A stretch of 64,000 nucleotides of DNA. Origin: Neoarius graeffei. Taxonomy: Eukaryota; Chordata; Actinopteri; Siluriformes; Ariidae. Below are positions 54,551-64,000 of this stretch, in pieces (the first letter of the stretch is position 1; each line of letters opens with the position of its first letter). The notes beneath the pieces are model-generated. The model was not told the origin of the DNA and searched no databases. It saw nothing but the letters and a program-made list of their open reading frames with translations. The stretch spans positions 70,673,649 to 70,737,648 of the forward strand of contig NC_083569.1 of assembly GCF_027579695.1 (NCBI RefSeq). Direction: 5' to 3'. A program made the translations under genes and the position numbers.

Positions 54551-54842
54551 GAGTATGAATGATCTCAGAGATTCTGCCTCATGGATCGTTCCTGGAGCAA
54601 TAATCACTGACGCAGACACAACAGTTCAGAGATGTGGCATGCATACCCATGCCACAGTGAAAGTCACGCTTTGAGATCACAATTTGTCCCATTCTGATGT
54701 TTGAAGTGAACATTAACTGAAGCTCTTGATTTGTAGCTGCATTATTTTATACACTGTGCTGCCGTCAAGGAATCGGCTGATTAGATAACGGCATAAAACA
54801 GGAGGTGTGTGTGTGTTCCTAACAAAGTAGCCAGTGAGTGTA

Positions 54843-55119
54843 CATGGAATTATGTGGCGGACCGAGTTATTTGTTTGGCATGCTTGCCACTTGTTTTGGT
54901 TAGTTTCAGTTAAATCCTTGAAACTTATCGTTGCTCGCACATCTGCTCTCTGTTTTCATAAGGTTATCCTGCCCAGTAATTTTCCAATACCCGCTGAAGC
55001 TACTCCGTCATACTCAAAACAACTCTGCTTCCTGAAATTACATCTTCCAGTCGTATCGCTACAACACACGCTTGAACGTGGATATGTGCTCATGCTTGTG
55101 CTTCAATAAACTGAGAAAC
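54843..55119. other. Spacer between inverted arms
   Basis: Unique sequence, no gene recognised. Confidence 0.5.
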
Positions 55120-55286
55120 ATCTCTGGACTGCTGTGTCTGTGTCAGTGATTATTGCTCCAGGATCGATCCATGAGGCAGAATCTCTGAGATCATCAGACT
55201 CTGTCAATTCAACCTTCTTCAGTACGGACAAATCAAAATCTATCAGTGGTAAACAAAAAAATTGTATGTTTGATATTTTCGATTCT

Positions 55287-56166
55287 GGCGGCACGGTGGT
55301 GTAGTGGTTAGCGCTGTCGCCTCACAGCAAGAAGGTCCTGGGTTCGAGCCCTGTGGCCGGCGAGGGCCTTTCTGTTGCCCCTTTTCCACCAAAGCAGTTC
55401 CAGGGCTGGTTCGGGGCCAGTGCTTAGTTTGGAACCGGGTTTTCTGTTTCCACTGATAAAGAACTGGCTCTGGGGCCAGAAAAACCGGTTCCAGGCTAGC
55501 ACCAACTCTCTGCTGGGCCAGAGGAAAGAACCGCTTACGTCAGCGGGGGGGCGGAGTTGTTAAGACCAACAACAATAACAAGACCGCGAAAGATCGCCAT
55601 TTTTAAGCAGCGAGAAGCAGCAGCTGTACAAATGCGAAGTCATCCATTATTATTATTATTATTGTTGTTGTTGCTGCTGCTGCTGCTTCTTCCGTGTTGT
55701 TTTTGCTTCGATATTCGTACCAAGGTTTAAGCAAACGTAGCGACGTAACTGACGTATACAGCAACGTAATGACGTGGCACTGCAAGCGATGGAAAAGCAA
55801 ACTGGTTCTCAGCTGGCTCGCAAGTTGAACGAGTTGTGAACCAGCACTGGCCCTGAACCAGCCCTGGAACTGATTTGGTGGAAAAGGGGTATGTGCGGAG
55901 TTTGCATGTTCTCCCCGTGTCCGCGTGGGTTTCCTCCGGGTGCTCCGGTTTCCCCCACAGTCCAAAGACATGCAGGTTAGGTTAACTGGTGACTCTAAAT
56001 TGACCGTAGGTGTGAATGGTTATCTGTGTCTATGTGTTGCCCTGTGATGACCTGGTGACTTGTCCAGGGTGTACCCCGCCTTTCGCCCGTACTCAGCTGG
56101 GATAGGCTCCAGCTTGCCCGCGACCCTGTAGAACAGGATAAAGTGGCTACAGATAATGAGATGAGC
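55287..56166 (+). mobile_element. SINE type A, right arm only, split by a MITE
   Basis: 5' part 55287-55375, 3' part 55892-56166. Flanking TTTTCGATTC / TTTTAGATTC (10-bp target duplication). Absent from the left arm. Confidence 0.9.
55376..55891. mobile_element. MITE in SINE, TGCCCCTTTTCCACC ends
   Basis: Left TGCCCCTTTTCCACCAAAGC, right TTTGGTGGAAAAGGGGTA, inverted over about 48 bp including CAGTTCCAGGGCTGGTTC. TGT on both sides. The ends resemble those of the Harbinger elements here (TGGCCCTTTTCCAC). Confidence 0.85.
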
Positions 56167-56214
56167 TTTTAGATTCTTCAAAGTAGCTACTGTTTACCTT
56201 GATGACCTTTTACC

Positions 56215-56416
56215 TTCCTAGGGGAAGCCATGGCCTAATGGTTAGAGAAGCAGCTGTGGGACCAAAAGGTCACTGGTTTGATTCCCTGGTCCAGCAGAAA
56301 TGGCTGAAGCGCCCTTGAGCAAGGCACCTAACCCCCAACTGCTCCCCAGACTGCTCGGGGTACGTTATACGTCACTCTGGATAACAGTGTCTGATAAAAT
56401 GTCACTAATGTAATGT
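56215..56416 (+). mobile_element. tRNA-derived SINE (GGCCTAATGG type), right arm
   Basis: GGGGAAGCCATGGCCTAATG, A box TAATGGTTAGAGAAG, B box GGTTTGATTCC, tail TCTGGATAACAGTGTCTGAT. Confidence 0.85.
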
Positions 56417-56836
56417 TATATTGACACTTTGCACTCTATTGGCATTATCTTAACCAGCTTCATGAGGTAGTCACCTGGAATGCTTTTCAGTTAAAAGGTG
56501 TGTCTCGTCAAAAGGTAATTAGTGCAATTTCTTGCCTTCTTCATGCATTCGATATCAAACAGTAAATAATAAATAAGGCAGTAAATAGCCCTATTCCACA
56601 ACTGTCGTAATCCATATTCTGTCCAGAACCGCTCAACTAGGTAAAGAGAAACGACATCCATCATTACTTTAAGACGTGAAGTGTCTTTTAATTTATAAAA
56701 CTCAAGATAAACCACTGAATTAGAAAGTGTGTCCAAACTTTTGACTGGTACTGTATAATGTCTGGAAGACGTGCATGAACAAGCATGAATGCATGCACTA
56801 GGTTTCCTCCGACATCCTCTATTCTTAATATAACAT

Positions 56837-57410
56837 CCATCAAATTACAAGAATATATTTAGTCCGTATACATGTTCTCTGTGTTACTGCAGGGTAGAAA
56901 AAAAAAAGAAAAGTCGCTCTTATGAGACATATCCTTTCCAATGCATAACTTCTAGCCACAATTTTTTTGAACCTAATATTATTTCTCAAACTTCATTTTG
57001 TAGCCAAGTCTCTCTCACATGACAGTTAACCAATCTGTTGGGCATGTGCTTCGTCCATCACATGTGAAGTCATTATCTTTCCAAACTGCTGCTCACGCCA
57101 AGTCACAGGACAGTTGGAACACACTTGAAGGACCGAACTAAAGACCAGTTTATGTTTCCTTAAGAACATTCTTTGGAAGGTCAAAAAAAAAAAAAAAAGC
57201 ACTCAGAAGTCTTGGAGGGGGAAAAAAACATTCAGAAAACACTCCAAAACGGAGAGCTTTAACCAATATTGTGAAAGAGTGGGAGTTTTTAGGAGCTGTG
57301 AACCACTTTGAGAAGATGATATCTAAGACATAATGCTGTGTTTTTAGTTCATTTCCCAGTAGCATGGCTGAAATGTTGTTACTTCTTATTCAAGTAATGT
57401 AAAGAGTTAA
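56837..57410. other. Intron-like unique DNA
   Basis: No gene or known repeat. A-runs at 56897 and 57183-57198. Confidence 0.5.
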
Positions 57411-57479
57411 AGGAGAACTGAAGGCAAATTTATCATCAAAATTCTATTCCTCATTTTATTAAATCTAGGAATGCATTTT

Positions 57480-59172
57480 CATACATGTCAACTAGGGCTG
57501 TAACGATACACCCAACTCACGATTCGATTCGTATCGCGATTTTTGACCCACGATTCGATACGCCCACGATTTTTTTAAAAATGTTTTTTTAAAGTAGTAA
57601 ATTTGACTTATTAACATTTACTTACTTACATTAACTATTTAATAACAAATAATTCAGACCACTGCAGAGAATGAGTAATATGTATGCAAAAATGAACAAA
57701 TGTATATCCAAAGATTGTTTTATTTCTCAAAATAATACTGTTGAGCCGGAAGCTCTGTTTTTTTCGGTTCTGAAAAAGTCATTTTTCCAAATCGTGCAAA
57801 TCCATTAAGATTTTTTTTTTTTTGGGGGGGGGGGCTCTCTCACTGTCTCACTCTCATAGGGCCAATGATTTTCTGTGATCGCGGAAAACAGATGGAAATT
57901 ACGGAATTTTTATAGTGAAACATTGCTCGCGTGTCAAAATGTAACTGCCGCAGAAGGCTTCCGCCCAAGCAGACATGCCTTCAGTGTTGCCAGATATTGC
58001 TAACGTTTTCCACCCCAAAATATGTTCAAAACCAGCCAAAAAGCACCTAAACCTGCCCAATCTGGCAACACTGCATGCCTTTCCGGTCAAGTGACTGTGA
58101 TTGGCTTGTGGCACACCTAGCCAGCCAATGAGCTGCTTGTTTACAGATTCGCTCCCCGCGTCGCAACCAGAATGGCGACCGCTTAAAAGAAATGAATGCT
58201 CTGCCAGTGGCGAGTGTGGACGTTGCGTGACTCGCAGAAGATTGTCGCAGGTCGGCGAAAAAACGACTTACTAATAGATATAAAAAAATAAAAGTAATTT
58301 AAGTAAGTTTAAAATGTAATTTAAATAAAAAGTAAAGTATTCATAAATTGAAGTTTGGAAGCGCCTCTGTTTTTGGGCTGAGGAGAAGTTTGAAAGGGTG
58401 TACCGCGATTCTGCCTTCTTGTATCGCGATACGGATCGTGGCTCTGCGTATCGCGATTTCGATACGCATATCGTTACAGCCCTAATGTCAACCTATACGG
58501 AATGTCCGTATTTTATATGGATTTAATTCAATAAACGTAGTATATGGGCGTACAAACAAAGTTATACGGATTCTTTAAAAAAACTTCAATATTTATTTAG
58601 AGCTATAATCAATTCCCACGATGATAAAAGAGCGCATAACATTTACAAATGTACTGTACACCACAGAAAGCACAAACAGCCAGTAAAGAGTCTTATGAAA
58701 TCGCGCGTTATCTTGTGGTAGCGAGACTTCGTTCCACTTTTGATCATGCGCACACCGCATTGCGAGAATCCCGCCAACCGGGAAGTAACGTTTTGTTTGA
58801 AACACGCATTTCCATCTGAGCGACTTTCACTAGCGACTGAAAAGATTCTGAATGGGCACTCCGGCAAGATCAACACAGACACTTGCTGTGACATGCAGCC
58901 TAGTGAGGTATTGGTGCAGAGTGCTAAAAAAGCTGTCATGGAGTACAATTCAGAACATTAGAGTGACACTTTGTGTTTTTGTCGAACATTGGAGCTTTGT
59001 ATTCATTCTATAGGTTTATTGTTATTAATATTGAATAAAAAGTAACTTGGATACATCATTGTTAATTATCACTCAAATTTTAGGTAAATTATTTTAATTT
59101 GCATCTTATACGGATTTTATAAGGGAAATACGGATTTTGGAGGTTGGTTATACAGGTTTGATTGACCAAAGG
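57480..59172. mobile_element. hAT-like element in TTAA element B
   Basis: Inverted ends CATACATGTCAACC and GGTTGACATGTA(TG). TGCATTTT occurs directly on both sides (57472-57479, 59173-59180), an exact 8-bp duplication. The interior near 58795-58960 encodes FPSERLSLATEKILNGHSGK, a possible transposase C-terminal relic. Confidence 0.8.
57493..58484. mobile_element. hAT MITE, copy 1 (TAGGGCTGTAACGATA)
   Basis: Ends TAGGGCTGTAACGATACAC and ATATCGTTACAGCCCTA. Exact 8-bp target duplication ATGTCAAC. 992 bp. Carries the 90-bp TTGCCAGAT module at 57985-58075. A 71-codon minus frame at 57899-58114 is conserved in copy 2 but overlaps the module. Confidence 0.95.
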
Positions 59173-59794
59173 TTGACATGTATGCATTTTTGATAGCTAT
59201 TTTGTCACTGCTATAGCAAGATCTGAGTGTTTGAAATATGCTCTGTAATAGATCAGTCCATATGTCAAAGCGATGGCCGTAAACAAAATTCGTTGAGACC
59301 TGTGTGAAACATCGTAGGACGGAAGTAAAACGTACAGCGGAAATCAAAGCGACCGACATCTGCCAACGTTGTCAAAAGACGCGTGCGCTCTCTTTCGAAT
59401 GCTGATGTAATCAAACCGGAAGTTTTGTTTGTTTTGATAGCAATCAGGAAAGTTTGAAAAGAGTAGGCAGTAATCATCATTTAAACTCGTTTTTGTGCAA
59501 TATTTCATTTGGAAAACAGTTTTCAAAATGGCGGCACTGACACCTGGCTGACACTTCTTCACGTTTCGAAGTCTCGCACAAGTCTCGTAAAGATCACGCG
59601 GATAAGCGACGCCTGCCGTGGACCAAACGAACTAAATTCAACATGGCTACAAACCGAACAGGCCGATAAGTAATATTGAATTGCAATTAGTTGCCAATAT
59701 GAGTCACGATATAAGGTTACTAAAAGCGAAAACGTAATTGAATAACACGTTAATGAAGAAATAAAGCAAGTTTAAAAATGACTTCAGTTCTCCT

Positions 59795-60524
59795 TTAAAC
59801 AATTATCAACCATGTAGAGAAGTAGAGTTATACAGGGTTTGTCTAAATTATGTTTACACTTAAATGGTAGAAACCATTTATTCACAAAACATGTTTTGTG
59901 AAGAAATGGTTCGCCATCATGTTCAACACACAAAAACCAGCGGGCAACAGTACCATTTAATCTTTCACCCATGGCGTACGTCTATCTGCAGGAGAAAAAT
60001 AATCCATTAGTGTTAACATAATTTTGACTAACCCTGTATTTCTAGTCCAGCAGGATATTCTGGATGGTTAAACGGTAAACACTTTCAAGTCAAAATAATG
60101 GACCTGTTTTAATAGTCAGTACTTAAAGACTGCAGAGTTCATTAAAATAGCTACATTTCTAAAGTAGCTTTTTTTCAACAATCCCGAGATATTTACATAC
60201 AGTATAGCCCAACTGAGATGAAATATCAATATAGCTGCCACTCCAATTTGTTTGATGGGCAGCTTGAAAACAGCTATGAACTACTCCAGATTTTCACAAG
60301 TTTGAAGGTGTTTTTTAGAAGCATGTCCGACAGGGTTTCCTCTTTATACATGAGCTACAGATGCATGTGATTGTCTAGCACAGTATTAGTGAGCTGGGGT
60401 GGCTAATCGTCCTTTCTTGCAGCTGAAGGACACAGCTCAACATGGCCGAATCGAAGGCGTACAAAGGCGCCACTGGTAGCTGCCATACTATTCATGTCTG
60501 ACCATGGAACACAGCTCAGATATT
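59795..60524. other. Intron-like unique DNA
   Basis: No exon or repeat recognised. Confidence 0.5.
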
Positions 60525-60733
60525 CACACCCATAGGCAATTTAGAGCCACTAATTAACCTTACTCTATGCCATTGGACTGTGGGGGAAACCGGAGCACCC
60601 GGAGGAAACCCACACGGACACGGGGAGAACATGCAAACTCCGCACAGAAAGGCCCTCGTCGGCCGCTGGGCTCGAACCCGGACCTTCTTGCTGTGAGGCG
60701 ACAGTGTTAACCACTACACCACCGTGCTGCCCA
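60525..60733 (-). mobile_element. SINE, 5' half only
   Basis: Minus orientation: tRNA-like head (complement near 60690-60733) and shared body, ending at CACACCCATAGGCAATTTAG. The 3' tail is missing. Confidence 0.9.
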
Positions 60734-61121
60734 TGTAGAACAATTTTATTTTCAGTTAGTTTAAATGATGTTAATTATCCACTTCACCATTACATTTTAA
60801 TTATTATCTATCTACAAAAGCTTTAAAAGGGGACACATTATGAAAAACACTTTTTCAGTGCTTGTGCATATACATTTGGGTATCTGGAGAGTCTGCCAAC
60901 ACACAAACTCTGAAATAAGACACCCAGTCAGTTTTTTTTCTGCTGCCAATTTCAGAAAACGTGCTTCAACAAGATCAAATTTGGCTTCCCTTTCTATGTC
61001 ACAAGAGGACCGAATTATGCAGAATTATTTGAATTATCTGAGTGAGTATCTCCACACATGAATTGCTGGGTTTCAGTCACGTGACTCTTCTTAGCGGTTT
61101 TACCGGAAGTGAAATGGCTGG

Positions 61122-61503
61122 GGGCGGCACGGTGGTGTAGTGGTTAGCGCTGTCGCCTCACAGCAAGAAGGTCCGGGTTCGAGCCCCGTGGCCGGCGAGG
61201 GCCTTTCTGTGTGGAGTTTGCATGTTCTCCCCGTGTCCGCGTGGGTTTCCTCCGGGTGCTCCGGTTTCCCCCACAGTCCAAAGACATGCAGGTTAGGTTA
61301 ACTGGTGACTCTAAATTGACCGTAGGTGTGAATGTGAGTGTGAATGGTTGTCTGTGTCTATGTGTCAGCCCTGTGATGACCTGGCGACTTGTCCAGGGTG
61401 TACCCCGCCTTTCGCCCGTAGTCAGCTGGGATAGGCTCCAGCTTGCCTGCAACCCTGTAGAAGGATAAAGCGGCTAGAGATAATGAGATGAGATGAATGA
61501 GAT
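61122..61503 (+). mobile_element. SINE type A
   Basis: Full-length. Exact target duplication GAAATGGCTGG (61111-61121, 61504-61514). Confidence 0.95.
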
Positions 61504-61534
61504 GAAATGGCTGGTGGTCTAAACGGCTGCCGTA

Positions 61535-62075
61535 GTGCAAACAACTAGCGATAACTTATCAGAGTACGCTCGTGATCTAGAAGCCACTGCTCGCTTTAGA
61601 TATCTTCAGAAGATTGCTGTGTGCAATGGAATCGACCCCTACAGTCTGGGAAAGAAGGATTTGTCATACAATCTCGAAAACGACCCTTCAGTCGAGTTCC
61701 CTGACATCTCGAACTGTCTGGTGTTGCAGACGTCCTCTACACCGCAAAACAGATGAAAGCGTGGAAGAGTTTGGAGGCTTACAACTTTTTTGCATGTGGC
61801 TGGGTAAAGGACGTCGCTATCAAGTCGCTGCTGAATGAATTCTGGATTGTTTTTGCCCGTCTAAGTATGTTTTTTAAGTTTTTCGTTCGTGTTTTTACAA
61901 CGATTCTCACTTGTGTTGGCTCTTATCTTTCCGGTAAATCATTCACAAAGATCATCAGAAACCCCTTTAAAGACCTGGATCTTAGTTCAACAAGACGGAG
62001 AAGTGATCACGGCGCACTGTAACTGTACGGCTGGGGAGGAATTTTGTCGCGACCTTCATGCATATGGACTTTGAG
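61535..62075 (+). pseudogene. SWIM-type zinc-finger ORF relic
   Basis: Three frames carry one protein: ARFRYLQKIAVCNGIDPYSL, then AWKSLEAYNFFACGWVKDV, then [19 protein letters not shown] and [17 protein letters not shown]. The C-x-C...C pattern after a VNHSQ...PLK.W block is the SWIM finger found in a family of fish repeat-encoded proteins that often also have a YqaJ-like nuclease domain. That second domain is not seen here. The final H of the finger and everything after is disrupted. Non-functional. Confidence 0.6.
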
Positions 62076-62773
62076 AGGAGTAAAGAAAGAAACAGCTGGG
62101 GACTTTAGCGCTTTGTGACTAAAAAAAGTACCATAAAATAACGACACATAGCAAGAAAAGTACTTGGAGAACACTAACGCCATAGCTGAGAGGGATACAA
62201 ACCTTTCACCAAGTGATCACTGCAAACTCGAGCATGCTTCGACTCGGCTCCCTTCGATTTCAGTATGAGGTTCGAAAGCCACCTTTCTTGACGCTTTTTC
62301 ATGAAATCCTGTGTTCGTTCACCCTTTATTAGTTCACGGGGAACCCTGAAGAAACTTTTATCAGTTTCACGGTTTGATCAAGTCGAACAATCTAAAACAA
62401 CGCAAGCGTAAGGCATTTTTCACGTGAGCAATGCACCTTCTCCGTACAAACGCTTTGTCAACTGAGCTTTGGTAGACCACCAGCTAAAGTTTTTAACTAA
62501 TGAGGCGTCGAAACCCAGCAATTGAGAACTGCCTTATTTTGAATACTGGCGAGGAAACTGCTACCTGATTGGCTGGTGAAGGAGGGGGTGGGGTGAACAG
62601 TGTCTCATTATCATTTAAAAGGAACAGGCGCTCAAATCGGCCGTTCTGAACAGGGCTGTTTAGACAGGGTGAGAAGGGAGCTGTGGTGCTTTGACCAAAG
62701 TACGTCACGGACATTTCATCAAGACCTCAGGGAACTGGGTCAACTTGTGGAAAAGGGGTATAATATGTCACCT

Positions 62774-63024
62774 TTAATCCATGAGTAACTATGTTCAGTA
62801 ATGGAGCACAGTAATATGAGAATGTTTATAATCAGCTGGAATTCTACATTAATTTTTTCATAGCTTTTCTTAGAGAACATGGTTTACTGTCTAGTAAATG
62901 ATTTGAGCATTTCAGTAACAAGTTTGTTTGTTTATTTATTGATTTTTATAGTGCTTTGCTTATACGTTTAGCATTTAACTTGTGCTCATTATACTACTCT
63001 TCTATCAAAGCCTAGAGTATCTAT
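62774..63024. other. Unique spacer
   Basis: AT-rich, nothing recognised. Confidence 0.5.
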
Positions 63025-64000
63025 TAGGGCTGTAACGATATGCGTATCGAAATCGTGATACGCAGAGCCACGATCCGTATCGCGATACAAGAAGGCAGAA
63101 TCGCGGTACACCCTTTCAAACTTCTCCTCAGCCCAAAAACAGAGGCGCTTCCAAACTTCAATTTATGAATACTTTACTTTTTATTTAAATTACATTTTAA
63201 ACTTACTTAAATTACTTTTTTTTTAATATCTATTAGTAAGTCGTTTTTTCGCCGACCTGCGACAATCTTCTGCGAGTCACGCAACGTCCACACTCGCCAC
63301 TGGCAGAGCATTCATTTCTTTTAAGCGGTCGCCATTCTGGTTGCGACGCGGGGAGCGAATCTGTAAACAAGCAGCTCATTGGCTGGCTAGGTGTGCCACA
63401 AGTCAATCACAATCACTTGACCGGAAAGGCATGCAGTGTTGCCAGATTGGGCGGGTTTAGGTGCTTTTTGGCTGGTTTTGAACATATTTTGGGGTGGAAA
63501 ACGTTAGCAATATCTGGCAACACTGAAGGCATGTCTGCTTGGGCGGAAGCCTTCTGCGGCAGTTACATTTTGACACGCGAGCAATGTTTCACCATAAAAA
63601 TTCCGTAATTTCCATCTGTTTTCCGCGATCACAGAAAATCATTGGCCCTATGAGAGTGAGACAGTGAGAGAGCCACCCCCCCAAAAAAAAAAATCTTAAC
63701 GGATTTACACGATTTGGAAAAATGACTTTTTCAGAACCGAAAAAAACAGAGCTTCCGGCTCAACAGTATTATTTTGAGAAATAAAACAATCTTTGGATAT
63801 ACATTTGTTCATTTTTGCATACATATTACTCATTCTCTGCAGTGGTCTGAATTATTTGTTATTAAATAGTTAATGTAAGTAAGTAAATGTTAATAAGTCA
63901 AATTTACTACTTTAAAAAAACATTTTTAAAAAAATCGTGGGCGTATCGAATCGTGGGTCAAAAATCACGATACGAATCGAATCGTGAGTTGGGTGTATCG
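63025..64000. mobile_element. hAT MITE, copy 2, cut by window end
   Basis: Starts TAGGGCTGTAACGATATGCG, inverted relative to 57493-58484 and nearly identical to it. The last bases (GAGTTGGGTGTATCG) are about 11 bp short of the expected terminus. Includes the TTGCCAGAT module at about 63437-63527. Confidence 0.95.

Larger units (their letters stand above)
53432..54637 (+). repeat. Left arm of a large inverted repeat
   Basis: Matches 55120-56836 in reverse complement from AAGAATAGAGGATGTCGGAG to CAATAATCACTGACGCAGAC. It includes a Tc1-type relic starting CAGTACCAGTCAAAAGTTTG (53511) and a shared tRNA-type SINE (53848-54043). Arm-specific: a type B SINE at 54184-54550. Confidence 0.85.
51827..54842. 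mobile_element. CTCACTGG-family MITE, copy 2, twice interrupted
   Basis: Left end TACCCTTACCGGTGACGTTAA (compare ACCCTCACCAGCTACTTTAA in copy 1, shown shortened), right end AAGTAGCCAGTGAGTGTAC. Own sequence: 51827-51848, 53122-53431 and about 54646-54842. Interrupted by a TTAA/THAP element and by the left arm of a large inverted repeat. Confidence 0.75.
55120..56836 (-). repeat. Right arm of the large inverted repeat
   Basis: Reverse complement of 53432-54637. Contains the shared tRNA-type SINE (56215-56416) and the Tc1-type end (GTGTGTCCAAACTTTTGACTG to about 56753). Arm-specific: a type A SINE, itself split by a MITE. Confidence 0.85.
57411..59794. mobile_element. TTAA element B, hosting a two-level nest
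   Basis: TTAA|AGGAGAACTGAAGGCAAAT at the left, TGACTTCAGTTCTCCT|TTAA at the right. Own sequence 57411-57479 and 59173-59794, collinear with element A (14794-19162) in inverse orientation. Confidence 0.9.
61060..62523 (+). mobile_element. Element with SWIM-finger relic
   Basis: Inverted ends AATTGCTGGGTTTC and GAAACCCAGCAATT. About 1.1 kb without the SINE. No clear target duplication. Confidence 0.65.
60837..62773. mobile_element. TTAA element C, hosting a two-level nest
   Basis: TTAA|AAGGGGACACATTATG at the left (TTAA 60833-60836), TAATATGTCACCT|TTAA at the right (62774-62777). Own sequence 60837-61059 and 62524-62773. Confidence 0.75.

Noticed and set aside
57899-58114. 71-codon ORF conserved in both hAT MITE copies
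   Set aside because: Conservation is at DNA level between recent copies, and half of it is the 90-bp TTGCCAGAT module; no protein family recognised.
24191-61503. Many 70-150 codon ORFs such as RVLRFPPQSKDMQVR... and SWSLSQLTTGERRGT...
   Set aside because: All are sense or antisense readings of tRNA-derived SINEs.

Overview
This window is vertebrate nuclear DNA, almost certainly from a ray-finned fish. It has intron-split genes, very many tRNA-derived SINEs with TGAGATGAGATG-type tails, Tc1/mariner, hAT, PIF/Harbinger and TTAA-type DNA transposons, fish-type non-LTR fragments and a Ty3/gypsy element with Gmr1-like domain order. The species cannot be fixed from sequence alone; the SINE profile would suit a catfish or another SINE-rich teleost.

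Only two host genes can be supported, both on the minus strand. At the left edge (837-1052) is what I read as the first coding exon of brms1, a subunit of the Sin3/HDAC corepressor. The rest of its coding sequence lies before base 1. A candidate untranslated first exon, with a consensus donor, two CCAAT boxes, several ETS-like GGAA sites and a perfect hairpin, lies at about 26.71-27.01 kb. If it belongs to brms1, intron 1 is about 25.7 kb of nested transposons. The second gene is ppp1r14b, an inhibitory subunit of protein phosphatase 1. Coding exons 2-4 are at 40667-40750, 40532-40564 and 36331-36399, and its 3'UTR probably ends near 34.64 kb. Exon 1 was not found and should lie beyond 64 kb, so the right-hand 23 kb would be its intron 1.

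Layout: 0-1.05 kb, brms1 exon and a dispersed repeat. 1.4-7.3 kb, Tc1-type and hAT-type MITEs, LINE scraps and a THAP-domain relic. 7.3-14.0 kb, a TTAA MITE split by a decayed Gmr1-like gypsy element, itself split by a Harbinger element and a hAT-like element that carries a 730-bp foldback palindrome. 14.8-19.2 kb, a second TTAA MITE holding a foldback copy, a LINE, a second Harbinger copy and a SINE. 19.5-25.8 kb, a 6.3 kb hAT-type insertion in a SINE, with a THAP exon, LINE 3' ends and TTF-type hAT remnants. 26.7-27.0 kb, promoter-like unique DNA. 27-33.8 kb, nested LINE/SINE/MITE and a nearly complete Tc1 transposase. 34.6-40.8 kb, ppp1r14b. 41-64 kb, intron-like DNA with SINEs, an internally deleted Tc1, a THAP-bearing TTAA element, a 3.4 kb inverted repeat, two triple-nested TTAA elements (one with a SWIM-type zinc-finger relic) and a hAT MITE cut by the window end.

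The dominant story is layered transposition: at least five places show three or more levels of insertion with target duplications still readable. The most interesting recurring theme is DNA elements flanked by TTAA and ending in AGG/CCT, one of which clearly carries an intact THAP zinc-finger first exon with a good splice donor. That combination is the signature of the Kolobok (T2) superfamily.
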